Assembly: GCA_004802705.1 (NCBI GenBank)
Contig: SGPL01000507.1
Location: 1 to 23,987, forward strand
DNA length: 23,987 nucleotides
Source: Bondarzewia mesenterica
Lineage: Eukaryota; Basidiomycota; Agaricomycetes; Russulales; Bondarzewiaceae
Direction of reading: 5' to 3'
Part shown: piece after piece, positions 8,638 to 19,700 of the stretch
How the letters are laid out: each line of letters opens with the position of its first letter
Numbering within the stretch: the stretch's first letter is position 1
The notes under the pieces: model-generated
Databases searched by the model: none
Seen by the model: the letters and a program-made list of their open reading frames with translations, nothing else
Told to the model about the DNA's origin: nothing
Program-made: the position numbers and the translations under genes

Positions 8638-10009
8638 ATGGACACCGTGAAAGCCCTAGGCCTGTCGCACCTCCCAGCTCATGTCAACACACTCCTATTC
8701 TCGTTTGTGTTCTTCACGATTTTGCAGGTGGCCGTGGCACCCGCAGTTACCCGCAGCTTGGTCGGGAAGACCAAGTACGAATTGATGCGCAAGCGTACGA
8801 GAAATGGATGGTACGCTNGCGTTTGCGTTAACTACTCTTGTCCTACTCTGATTGCCTATCGTGAATCGAATTTTTACTCCTATCGCGCACAAATATCTTC
8901 CCCTGATCGAATGTCACGCCGTGCAACTGACGGGGCATAAAGGTCAACTCATCTAATATCTCTCGTGCATGCGCTAGTGATTGTCCCATTTGCGGCCCGA
9001 TGTCTAAACAGTCCAGCACTAGACAAGGACCGTGCGTTTGGATGGGATGACCGAGCGGGAACAGTAGCTGCCATCTCCAGTGGGTATGTATNTCCTCATT
9101 AACACCTCTTGCAGGAAAATGCTGACCGAAAGTTTGTATCGTAGTTATTTTATTTGGGATATCGTAGATTCCCTTGCAAATTTTGAAGATATAGGGTTCG
9201 TGGTGCACGGTGCGTTCACAATTCAGTCATAGATAGACGGACTTCGTTGCGAGACTGTTTGACGGCAATTTCGCAGGGTCCGCCTGTCTATTCATATACA
9301 TGTGTGGATTTGTGCGTGAATACATCGTNTTATGACCTGCTCCTGTGATCTTCACGCATATGATGCAGAGGCCTTTTCTTGGTTACTATGCACCTAGATT
9401 TCTGCTGTGGGAGCTGTTCGTAATCTGTATGTTTTCAAGTCATTCACCTTCTAACAGGTTGTTTGCTTCCAGAAGCACACCATTCTTGAATATTCACTGG
9501 TAAAACCGTAGGATCAAGACGCGTCGGTGTTGGTAACTCATATCTTGCCTTCTTGTAGGTTCCTTGACAAGATGGACATGACTGGATCGCTCCTTCAGCT
9601 TATCAACGGCATGTGTCTGCTCGGTACTTTCGCGAGCGTTCGTCTGATCTATGGCGGAATCATGGTATGTTTCCCCCTTTCTCCATATTGACGCAGATAC
9701 AACACCACAATATCAAGTCGATGAGACTCACTGTTTCCCTCAGTCTTACCGCTTCTGGCATACCCTCAACGCCGTAAAAGACCAGACACCCCTTTTCCTC
9801 ACCCTTGGGTACGGGATTGGAAACCTTGTGCTGCAGGGTCTCAATTGGTTCTGGTGCGCCCTCATGTCCTTCAAATATTTGGAAAATGCAAACGATGTGC
9901 GCGCGGTCTGCACAGGTTTACGAAGATGATCGCGGCTTTGCGCAAGCGCTTCCAAGGCAAACGCAAGGAAAATGGGAGCGAGCGTAGGGTCAACGGTAAA
10001 GCCGATTGA
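8638..10009 (+). CDS. TLC (TRAM/LAG1/CLN8) domain membrane protein, TMEM56/TLCD4-like
   Basis: TLC-domain proteins are multi-pass membrane proteins, mostly of the ER or Golgi, linked to lipid synthesis, transport or sensing. Nine exons close in frame: 8638-8810, 8943-9083, 9145-9209, 9277-9311, 9369-9415, 9473-9499, 9559-9664, 9744-9853 and 9916-10009, giving 265 aa. Visible family motifs: KTKYELMRKRTRNGW, LVHALVIVPFAARCL, AFGWDDRAG, YFIWDIVDS, RPFLGYYAPRFLLWELSTPF, NIHWFLDKMDMTGS, FWHTL, and a basic tail KMIAALRKRFQGKRKE. Hydrophobic segments include residues near 20-40 and several in the core. Exons of 27, 35 and 47 nt make it invisible to plain frame scanning. Donor 9416 is GTTCGT, an unusual but phase-required site. 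N bases at 8818, 9092 and 9329 fall in introns; 8637 is the base before ATG. Confidence 0.9.
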
Positions 10010-10674
10010 GCCGTACCCCTCCCGGCCTTGTGATTCTTCAAGAAATTTCTTTGTTTTACCTACGAAGAATGCTTCATTAGAAACCAGTTTATGGCTGACA
10101 CCCCGAGGAAGGACTCCGTTGACATTAACCTGACCGGATGAAATTTCTGAGCTTGAATGAAGTATGAGCCGCAACTATGGTTCGAAACTACCTCTGGCGA
10201 TCTATGCTTCCTTCAGGGCGACATGAAGGAAGAGAGCACGGGGAAACGGTGCAAGAATAAAGGTTAATGTGACCGTGAGAGACCAGGGCGCGGGACAAGT
10301 ACAGGGAGAGGACAAGAGAGGACGAGAGGCAACAGACCCATTGGTCCGGCCCCAGACAATAGGGGAATGAATAGTAAGCTTCATGCCGACGACGCACACA
10401 TACAGTGATGATGGAGACAATTTACCAACGCAGCCACCTAGTCTGTCTTGGAATGTCTTTGGATATGGGAATAGTCTCGGGCTGCCTGTGTTTTCTGAAC
10501 AGGTAGATTCGCGTTACTCATAGATGACAATTTCTTTCAGATGGAGTGGAACGTTGTAAAATGAATTGAATTTCGATTATGGATATAATTCTAGTGATAA
10601 TAATATAATGCTTTGGTATCGTGATGCCAGCATCTCTATGAGCAGAACAAAGCGTCTGGACCAGCAGACAGAAA
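10010..10674. other. convergent 3' intergenic region
   Basis: This lies between the ends of the TLC gene (plus) and the kinase (minus). An AT-rich tract around 10540-10615 fits 3' untranslated sequence and poly(A) signals for one or both. Two minus-strand open frames at 10188-10420 overlap each other and show no domain. A GGTTCGAAAC box at 10179-10188 resembles a tRNA B box, but no A box or cloverleaf was found. Confidence 0.5.
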
Positions 10675-11951
10675 TCAAATAATCTTCAACTTCCGGAGAC
10701 TACGAGCAAAGAAGGGAAAAGCCTTAGCTGGTGACTTGCGACGACCTCGACGAGTAACCTTTCCAGCCCGCACGAGGGGTTCGCCGATGTCTGGACCATC
10801 TGAGACATCGCTGATGCCGATGGATGCATCTGCGGGATGTGTCTCAGGGGTAACAAGGTCGGAGTCGGTCTCCGCACTCGAAGAAAAAGTAAGAGGGGGA
10901 ACAAGGAGGATCATGGAGCGCGTGACTGGAGGGCGAGGGCAAGGAGGGGTCACCTCTGCAGCCAAGTCCGCCAACTTCCCAGCATATATGCGCACCCGTT
11001 CCGGGCTCTGGGCGATCTCTTCGTCCGTCATGAAGAACCGCTTCACCTTCATAACCTCTGAGCGCAACTCTGCGAGGGTGATACGCAGATGTGGGATGGG
11101 ACAGAGTATGCGATGGAGGAGCTCATTTGTCTGGGTCGTGATAGGGAATCTGCGGGGGAGGTAATTATGATTATGAATATACTCCGCGAACCGAGCATCG
11201 TTGTCGAGCTCTGCTCGACCCCATGGCATGATACTCATCAACATATTGATAAGGAAGATTCCGAGAGCCCAGACGTCGTTTTTGTCTGACGAGTAGGCTT
11301 CGAAGTCGAAGTCAATCCCACGACACTCTGTATAGGGGTTAAGCACAGAAATCATGAAAGCGCACGAATCTACTTACCAGGACTCATGTAGCCTTGGGTT
11401 CCAACGTTGAATTCACTAGTGACAGGATGAGACGTGGACAAGCCGAAATCGGCGAGGTACAACCTCGAACCATCCGTCGAGCAAAGCACGTTTTCCGGCT
11501 TCAAGTCTCGATGATAGACGCCTTTGCAATGGCAATATTCAACAGCGTCAATGAGTTGGATGAAGGCCTGCTTCACCAACTCGTCTTTTCTGTAGAAGAT
11601 GGTATGATTTCGGATAGTGGTGAATAGATCCCCATGCCAAAGATCCATCACGACGAAGAAGAAGTCTTTGTGCTCGTCAATGACTCGATGCACAGTAACG
11701 ACACCGGGGTGATCCGAGACTCGCTGGTGAAGAGAGAGCTCATAAGCCTGCATCTGTTGCTCTTTCGAGCCCAGCTCGAATTTTTTCAGGCATTTTACGG
11801 CGTACTCCTTCGGGTTTGATGTTTTAGTGGTGTCAACAGCATGATAGACAACCCCGAAGGCACCGCGGCCTATCTGCTCAAGCAGCATGAGCGACCCATT
11901 ATCAATGGTGGCGCCGGTAAGGTTACGGATGGTGGAGCTGATGCAAGGCAT
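10675..11951 (-). CDS. serine/threonine protein kinase, Ran1/Sks1-like
   Basis: Two exons, 11951-11378 and 11327-10675, joined by a 49-nt intron (GTAAGT..TACAG) exactly in the activation segment, give 408 aa. Kinase hallmarks are complete: glycine loop GRGAFGVV (28-35), lysine in YAVK (K53), catalytic HRDLKPEN (147-154), DFG (168-170), SPE in place of APE at the splice junction, then DVWALGIFLINML and a final conserved Arg in LRITLAEL. These residues predict an active enzyme. Details such as GTQGYMSPE and PWGRA fit the fungal Ran1/Pat1-Sks1-Vhs1 group, which controls the switch between growth, mating or nutrient responses; this is family knowledge, and the subgroup is an inference. The C-terminal about 120 residues are Pro/Ser-rich, ending in a basic stretch (RRGRRKSPAKAF). 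An upstream in-frame ATG at 11981 is possible; the 11951 start is preferred because the added ten residues are hydrophobic and atypical. Confidence 0.92.
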
Positions 11952-12206
11952 GATGAGAATAAACAAGGGTAATGCGATCAACGCAATTAAAAGATGGAGT
12001 GATGCTGCAGTGGTAGGAGGTGGTAGGTGATAAGAAGTCGATGCAGTTCGTCGTGCTACACGAGTTGTTTATATAGACAATAAGCCTGAAATGTTGCGGA
12101 TACCAGGGAGCTGAAACATCCGAGGAAACTCGAGTCCAGAGGACTCCAGCTCGCCAGAAGGCGGAAGGCATGAAACGTGAAACAAGCGGGCACTGAAGGT
12201 CTCAGA

Positions 12207-12214
12207 TCACGTGA
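12207..12214. promoter_or_regulatory. E-box palindrome TCACGTGA upstream of the kinase gene
   Basis: The 8-bp palindrome lies about 260 bp upstream of the kinase start codon. CACGTG is the classic site for bHLH factors (Cbf1/Pho4 type in yeasts). A single short match is weak evidence for a working site. Confidence 0.35.
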
Positions 12215-12355
12215 CGAACCCATTCGCGGAAGGACTGAGGGGACTCGCATTCGGATGGTCCACCTGTACCTTCTCGTAGGACAGAGCACATTCGAAACCG
12301 AGCCTAGATGCACGGCGAGATCCTGTAGACAGGAAGCTCGCCAGGAAAGGTGAAA

Positions 12356-12383
12356 GGGGACGGGTATCAGGGGACGGGTATCA
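12356..12383. repeat. two direct copies of a 14-bp sequence
   Basis: GGGGACGGGTATCA occurs twice in exact tandem. It is a simple local duplication in the kinase/SNF2 intergenic region; no function is evident. Confidence 0.8.
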
Positions 12384-13063
12384 GAATGAGCGGTAGGTTT
12401 CAGAGGTTTCAGAGGTGTGCAAGCACACCGTAAGATGCCTGATGCCCTCTAAACGAGCAATCTAAAGTGTCTCTTGATTGAGTGCGAAGAAGACGTGCTA
12501 AGACCTAAGAGTGAAGAAAGGACACTCTCAAAAAGTCGAGGGAGAGATCGTCGAGCGCCGGGAAAACGGAGCAGAACCGAAGGCACGCAAGATCGCACAA
12601 AGACCTCTTCAAGATAAGATAGAGGACCAGAAAGCTTTAGAGTGGAAGGAAAACTTGGGCCCATTGAAGCCCGAAAGGGATGATCTTATGTAGAGGATCG
12701 AAGAACCGAGAACCCGAGGGCACAACATTTGACTGGTCCAGATCATGGATTGCTAGGATGCGATATTTGACTTTCGTTCAAGATTCTGAAGCGATTTTTG
12801 AGGTTAATTAAGGTGATGGAAACCGAAAGAAAAACAAAGAAGAAAAAGAAGAAAAAAGGACAGTATGTACTTATCGTGGTTCGGTGGACCGTTTTCCCCT
12901 CACACCCTCTTACAAGTCACTGTCCCTCGGGTTTTTACCCAATCCATTCCCCGGTCCCCAAGCCTATGTTTTTGTTGAAAAAGGTAACGTGTGAGTCAAA
13001 TTGGACGAAGACGATAGCTAGAGGGAGAGTGCGTAGGGAAAGAGGCGCGCAGTAAATGCCGGC

Positions 13064-16000
13064 ATGACTGTAGTCTCGTGCCTCCGGCCCAGGTCAGTAC
13101 GCGTTTTGGACTATTCACGACTTCACTCAGGCTCTCAAGTTCTCGCATTGCTATCATGCTACCTTGTCTCTTGTGTTGTGATTCGTGTAGATTGCGCGAC
13201 GCCTCAAGTGCGACAATGGGGCCCTCTAGTCCATCAGATTCTTCCACCAACGCCTTTGCACTCAGTCGACTACTTCCCGCCGGAACTCTCACTCTCCCTT
13301 TACTAGCCCTGGATGACTCTGGAAATTATTGCAGCCATACGCACTCGGAGGACTCGTGGCATCCATTCGATGGTTCCCCTACCTTGTTATCGTCTGTCAA
13401 GGACAAGTCTGTGTGCAGCAGTCTGCAATATCTGTTGCAGCACAACTTTGTCTCTGCTTCTTGCATGCTCGGGGGACTAAAATCCCGGTTGTATATTCGC
13501 GTCTACATAATCCCATATGACCTTCAAAATTTACAGGGAAAGCTCCGTGTTCGCGACGAATCAATCATGAAGCTTGCGAAGGCTCATTTGAGGGAGGTGC
13601 TTCCCCAGATCGTACAATCTGCGGACGATTGGCATGCGGATGATCTAGCTTCGTCCGGGAGCTCTCCGACGCATTTTCTGCCGCATACACCGGTGATTTT
13701 CTTGCTTATTTTCTACGCGTTGCATATTGATTCATGGTTCTCAGGACGGTCGCACATTGGCTGAGATATACAGTCAACTTCCATCACCATATACCTCGTC
13801 TTCATCGCAATTGAAAAACGGGTCGGACAGCATTTCCACATGTCTCACTCTCTCGGGACCATCAGTCAAGGGTTTGCGCAGTAGATTGTACCAATATCAG
13901 CGCGAGACTGTGTCAGCAATGCTCCACAAGGAGCTCGGGCTCCTCAATATGCCCGACCCTTTGTATCTTCCACTTCGTGATATGGATCAGCATGTTCTCT
14001 ACTTACAGCCCAACACTATGGACATCTTGCAGCAATGTCCAACGGTGGCAGAAGGCCGCGGAGGTATCCTCTGTGAAGAGTTAGGTGAACGGCTCTCATG
14101 GTTCTGTGAAACTCAGCGTCTTTAAGTTTACATTCATATTTTTACTACAGGAACGGGGAAGACTGTGATGGCATTAGCCCTCATTCTACATACACTTGAT
14201 CAGCTCTCGCAGCCGGAGGAAGCGCTCCACGATCCGCGACCTATCCTCACACCTCTGGCCTTTCGCCACTTCACGTCTACCCCATTCGTCGACGCTCGAG
14301 ATCGCCTGATTCATCCTGGAAGTCTCGTATTCTCTGGCCAGAAGCCCACTTGTTTCCCTTCTCTCGTTGAACACCTACTACATTACGTTAGAGTCGCAGC
14401 GGACAAAGTTGATCTTCGAAACCAGGGGCAGTGGCTGGAAGAGCGGCGACTCTGGAAACTGCAGGAACTGAACGTTCCTTTTTACCATCACTATGAAGCC
14501 GCACCACCACCAACTCAGCGTCCGCGAAGGAATCAGCGAGATGTCGGCCCTCGTATCGTTTACCTGACTACTGCCACTCTGGTCGTTGTTCCTCCGAACT
14601 TACTTGCCCAATGGTATTCAGAAATTCTCAAGCACTGTGACTCCTGGGTGCGTGTGCTGCTTGTGAGGCCGGGGGATGAGTTGCCCAGAGCTAGGAATCT
14701 AGCTTCTGACTACGATGTGCGTTTCGGACATCTTGATTCACCATGCTGCTCATTCTTTTTACAGATCATTCTCATGAATAACGACAGTATGTGGTTTTCA
14801 TTCTTCATTCCCCTTCCTCTGACATTTTCCAGGTCTAGCGAAGGAAGAATCAAAGGCCAAAGTCCACAGCCTTCACACATGGGCAGTCTGCACTTGTCCT
14901 GGTTATAGCGGCACTCGTGTACCAGACTGCACATGTGACCACTTTCCGAACGTCTCTCCCCTTGTCCAGATACGCTGGAAGCGACTCATTGTTGACGAAG
15001 GCCATATCCATGGCACCGACAGGACGCGCATAAGCCACATCGCTGCCCTTTTGAGCGTCGAAAGACGCTGGCTTATGTCGGGCACGCCTACCACCGACCT
15101 TCTAGGTCTGAATTTTGGTTCGCAGAGTGAAGCCATCGATGACGACGCCCTGGAGTTGGAGTATCCTTCAGACACCGAATCTTCTTCTCCCACTCCTCTG
15201 GCTGACACGTCCCAGCCGTCGAACTCCTCTGAGAACAATTTGGTGAGGACTGCCACGACCCAGGTGCGAATCTGGACGCGGAGCGATCGGGAGAATTTGC
15301 GTAGACTTGGTACGATGATATCCAATTTTGTTCAAGTCCCGCAGTTTGCCGCGGTGACACAGCCTTTCAATGCCCAAGTTATTCAGCCTTTGTTCAATGC
15401 ACAAGGACCGCAGCCTGGGGCAATTCAAATCCTCACGCAGGTCATGGCAAGTGTCATGGTTCGTCATCGGTAAGTGGGACGTTTGTTGCAGTATTTGTGG
15501 ATTTACAACGGTATTTTATATATCCAGTATTGAGGACATCGAAAGGGACTTCGTCCTTCCGCCACTGCAGCAAGAAACAATTCTTCTGGATCTAGATCCT
15601 TTCGCACTCACATCTTACAACGCAATACAAGCCGCTATTGCCGCTAATGCGATCGACTCAGAGCGCAAGGATCAGGTTCGCATTTCTGTTCACCTCCGCA
15701 CATCGCCTAGCTCACAATAAAAGTAGGACTATTTGTTCCATCCGTCGGTGCGTTATCCGTTCTACGGCACTGTTGGCAATGTTCACAACCATTCCCAACC
15801 ATCTGAAGAATTCTGCCAGGCTCAACGAGCTCGTTGAAAACATGTCACAGTATGTACAACATATCCTTCAGTTCTACTTGCGTGGTGTGATAATCCTTCT
15901 GTAGAATGATGTTCTGGCATGTTGATGACAACTTTTTCAATGTTGACGAGCTCGTGAAGCACATCGAGGAAATGGTAGAAAGGGCTATTCGACGGCAAGT

Positions 16001-17780
16001 CCCCCCAGAAGACATTGCGATGATCCGACAATCAGCAAAACATGTGTATGTCCGTTTGACACCTCTGTTTTCCCATTGTTCATTCCTCCGCACAGCAAGC
16101 TGGCTGTATCTGATATGTCATGGCGAGCCATTCAGCGATCACCGTTCGCCGAGATGCCATACCGCATTGTGAATATGCCGAAACATATTTTTGATGCTTG
16201 GACTCGAGGCCAAAGAGAGCCCTATGAATCAGGTAACACATCTTCTGGTTGGCCTTCAGATATGATGTTCGCATTACACCTCCTCACCCTGCGCGAACTC
16301 GTCGTCGCGCGGCCATTGACATCCGAAGACGGTATTGTTAATCATGGGCGGATGCTGGCAGAGGAAAATGCGAGACGCGAAGCGCTGATGAAGGAGCAGA
16401 AGGTGAAGAGACGCCCAAAGTCTCGCGCAAAAAAGGCTGGCGGAGGGGATAAGCGCGAAGCGGACATGGTGACTGAGACAGCGCGGAAGGCGGAGGCACC
16501 AGAGAAGATTGAGGAAATGCAAAAGGAAATGCTGATGATTCAGGTGAGGGTGAATCATCAGGCTGGCTTTGCTGGTGATCGGGGTGGCAAGGGACGAGTA
16601 GATGACGAAGGTGAGGGGGACGCGCGCAGTAGTGTGGGGAGTCCTCTATTGTCGAGGCGGGCTTTGATGAAGAAGTCGCCTCTCGCTGGAGTCCGTATAT
16701 TGAATTCCACCTCATCAAAATTGAATTATATCCTCAGCGAGGTACGAAGATCATTTTTGTTTTTAATTTTCAATTTTGAATGTACTTATGATCCTTGAAC
16801 GTACTTATGATCCTGGCAGGTTTTACGGTATTCCGGAGAGGAGAAATTCCTCATCTTCTCGAAATCACCGTTGACATTGACCCACGTCGCCGAGGGTCTC
16901 GCTTTGATACGGGTAAAATATCTGCAATATACCTCGCAAGTGGTCTTGCGTGTGCGCGAGCAGCTCGTCACCACTTTCGAGACTTCGGACACATACAGGG
17001 TTTTTTTGATGGAGTTAAAGCACGGATCACGCGGGCTGTCAGTCATCACAGCGTCCACATTCATGTTGATGCGTTGTCTAACTCGGTTTTTCTTTTACAG
17101 GAATCTAATTTCTGCGACACGAGTCATTTTTTGTGAGCCGGTTTGGCAGGCTGATGTTGAAGCTCAGGCTATCAAGGTGAAGGGCTTTGTCAGTTGCATT
17201 AAAGTCAAGGTGTGTATACTAACTACTATATCCCCGCTGTAATTTTGTGGCCCAGCGAGCCCACCGTATCGGTCAGACTCGACAGATTAGTGGTACGTGA
17301 CGAGATCTTTGTCTCCTTTCCTGATGAATAGAACAGATGTCCTCACTGTGCCATGGACTCTCCGAACGAACAGTCAAGACACTTGCGATCAAGTCTACAG
17401 CCGAAGAGATTATGATGGACCGCAAGGCCGAGCAAAAGGGAATCAGTCAAAAGCTGCCAAGTTTGACAGATGATTTTCGTGTGCGGCAGTTTATCGCTGT
17501 GAGTATACGTTCTACGTATCGGCGTTGTCTCACCACCGTCCTCTCGCAGAATCCGAAATTTATCGATCCGAACAACGCCACCGCGGTTGGCTCAACTCTC
17601 GATTTTCCGCTGCTTCCTCTATTATCGGCACCTCAGTCGTCTTCATTGGGCATCGGGGGTCCTTCCTCACGGAATGTGCCCAGCGCGATCAACTCTCAGC
17701 GGAATGCAGAGCCAGGTGCTTCTTCGGAGCAGCGTTCTTCAAAGAAAAGGAGAATCAGGTTTGCGGATGAGCCTTGGTGA
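13064..17780 (+). CDS. SNF2-family DNA-dependent ATPase/helicase
   Basis: SNF2 enzymes use ATP to move along DNA and remodel chromatin or protein-DNA complexes. Sixteen exons close in frame for 1259 aa: 13064-13092, 13191-13692, 13745-14084, 14151-14716, 14765-14786, 14833-15469, 15528-15675, 15727-15747, 15809-15849, 15905-16045, 16096-16741, 16820-17037, 17101-17176, 17256-17292, 17374-17498 and 17550-17780. Motifs in order: [13 protein letters not shown]; Walker A ELGTGKT (about 288-294, split by an intron); a Cys-rich insert [16 protein letters not shown]; motif II DEGH (about 541-544); motif III LMSGTP; lobe 2 [22 protein letters not shown] and RAHRIGQTR (1130-1138). Both ATPase lobes are intact. 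Between them lies a long Lys/Glu-rich segment (around 900-970). No RING finger was found, unlike Rad5/Rad16. Motif I preceded by EE rather than DE fits, as I recall, an uncharacterised fungal SNF2 group. The C-terminus ends in a basic nuclear-type signal (KKRRIRF). Confidence 0.92.
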
Positions 17781-18361
17781 ATCTTTCTGACAATGGTTAT
17801 TATGCACAGGAGATATGTACTTGTTACTTTGGCACACTTTGATTTCGGTTCTTTGTATACCTGAGCTGTACTTGATAGTCACAGGCCTGTATTGCGTCCG
17901 GCCCACATTTCCTTGGTATTGAATATGGCACATTGAGGTTGTTGGAACTGCTCTACCCGACATATGGCCACAGACAAATACATTTAAGACAAACACTTTG
18001 TCAATGTCAAACATCATGTCCCCGCAACACCTATCAGAACACAGGGTAATCCAATTAAGTAAAGTATATGGTCCCCAAAGCACAGTGCAAGATCGGAGAC
18101 CACAATCTCAGATTGAAGTCAGTACTACGTCGGGGAATCAAGCACTGCTGAACACGTAGGTATGTGCGAAATGCACGAACAAAATCCAGGGGTCAGAAAA
18201 CAAATGAGGCGCGTCCACAGGCCGCAGGCCGATGAATCAAATCTTGGACTGTTCGGAGATCCTGAACAAACTGGTCGCTACAGAACCCGCGGTTGCCGCC
18301 CAACGTCAGTCAGCCATGACGTGAAAACGATGCGCCGATTCTCGGTCATGCAACACACACC
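17781..18361. other. convergent 3' intergenic region
   Basis: It separates the ends of the SNF2 gene and the SH3 membrane protein. Short open frames on both strands show no motif. I see no repeat or RNA gene. Confidence 0.5.
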
Positions 18362-19700
18362 TCACGACGTCCGGATCGAGCGAACAGAGAACCGGTTTCC
18401 GCCTCCTAAAAGACTACTCTCTCTATTCGAGTTCCTCCAATCCCCACGCCCGGCATACTGACCTCCCCCTCCTTCCAAACATTCCAGCGGCACCATACCG
18501 TGCTCCCCTTGGGCATTGATCACCATCGCCCAGCCGTCATCGAAGGCGCTCACGATGCGCAAGGTCTCGCCCGGGGTGATGGAGAGCTCGTCAGGCAACG
18601 ATGTGATGAACGTGACGCGCACGATCGTCGGGGGTGCCCCCAGCTGCCATTTCTGGCATGATAGGAGTTAAAGGTGAGACAGGCGTCGTGCGAGCGGGCG
18701 AGAGGGGGAATCGGAAGCCTAGATTGGAGGCGGGCCCAGGGGGGTTATTGTATGATGGCGCGGGAGGCGCGAGGGTACCGGCATTCAGAGGCGGAGGAGC
18801 CTTGCGGACGACTTGATGGATGGCATTCGGATCGCCGCCTGGTTGCCTGAATGTGGTCGATGCTGTGTCGGAAGTGCCAGGTGCTCCGAGAGTGAATGGG
18901 GTGATCGCCTGCGTAGCTGGGATTTTTCCGCCCTTTTCGACATTGGTGAAGTCGTCGCTGCTGATGCCCACTGCCCATGTATGACGGCGGAATTGGCGAT
19001 ATTGGATGCGGCGTCTGCGGAATAAATAGAAGGCCAGTCCCAGCAAGGCGAGGATCACCACCACGACGGGGACGGCGATGGCTGCTGCGGGCACGCCTGA
19101 GCTCTTTTTCAAAGCACCTGACGTGTCTCCCATATTGGGGGTTTGTCCGATATTAGAGGTACCTCCGCTGGCTGTGCCAGCTGCAGAAAACGAGGGTACG
19201 ATGGAAGAGGATGAGGATATAGCAGAGGGGACCGAGGTTATCGTGGAGGAGATCACTGCCGATGTCTGAGAACTCACAGCGCTCTGAGAGGACGTGGAGC
19301 TGGGAGTCCCGGACGTGGAAGGGGAAGACGCAGCTGCAGATGTTGAAAGCGTAGATTGCGACTGCGAAGTCAGGGAGGCAGTGCTCGACGTTGTCGCAAC
19401 GGTCGGGGACGCAGGGACGACGACGGTGACCTCTTCTGTGATGGGAAGGAGGATGGTAGTGCGAACGGGAAAACCCAAGAGGTTGGAAGCCTTGACAGTG
19501 GTCACGATAGCCTCAGTGCCTACGACAGTATGAATGACACTGACAGACACAGAAGGGTCCGCATCGTCTGAGGTGGCGTCATCGCGTCGAGCGACGGGCA
19601 GATAACCCGGTCCACGGTCGTCGAGAGAACTGCGGAACTGATGAACGCGCTGACTTGGACGACGTGCCCGCACAGCAGGGAAGCGTCGTGAGTGAGACAT
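18362..19700 (-). CDS. Fus1-like single-pass membrane protein with C-terminal SH3 domain (frame broken once)
   Basis: A Ser/Thr-rich region (residues about 98-176, likely O-glycosylated outside the cell) is followed by one strong membrane segment (about 203-227, AIAVPVVVVILALLGLAFYL) and a basic stop-transfer FRRRR. A Pro-rich cytoplasmic part follows, then an SH3 domain (FITSLPDELSITPGE, FDDGWA, GMVPLECLE) and a polar tail. Budding-yeast Fus1 has the same order and acts in cell fusion; similarity of layout does not prove the same role. The first frame (19700-18591) and the SH3 frame (stop 18362-18364) differ by one base. The change must lie at 18630-18641, where GGGGG and CCCCC runs meet; one base fewer gives 445 aa. 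No intron fits there. No classic N-terminal signal peptide is visible, so the protein may insert through its membrane segment. Confidence 0.8.

Larger units (their letters stand above)
11952..13063. other. intergenic region holding kinase and SNF2 gene promoters
   Basis: Starts of the minus-strand kinase and the plus-strand SNF2 gene flank this 1.1 kb stretch. It contains the palindrome CACGTG (12208-12213, within TCACGTGA), two direct copies of GGGGACGGGTATCA (12356-12369 and 12370-12383), a doubled GGTTTCAGA (12396-12413), and an A/G run at 12820-12860. A 60-codon open frame at 12511-12693 (plus) is highly charged but matches nothing I know and has no supporting signals. Confidence 0.5.

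Noticed and set aside
9746..10174. 142-codon minus-strand frame
   Set aside because: Antisense to the last exons of the TLC gene; no family features.
10179..10188. GGTTCGAAAC, a match to the tRNA B box
   Set aside because: No A box at the right distance and no cloverleaf stems could be drawn; a 10-bp match is expected by chance.
10736..11164. 142-codon plus-strand frame
   Set aside because: It is the antisense shadow of the kinase C-terminal exon, which has clear motifs on the minus strand.
12511..12693. 60-codon charged plus-strand frame
   Set aside because: Low-complexity Lys/Glu composition in a purine-rich stretch, with no homologous motif or splicing evidence.
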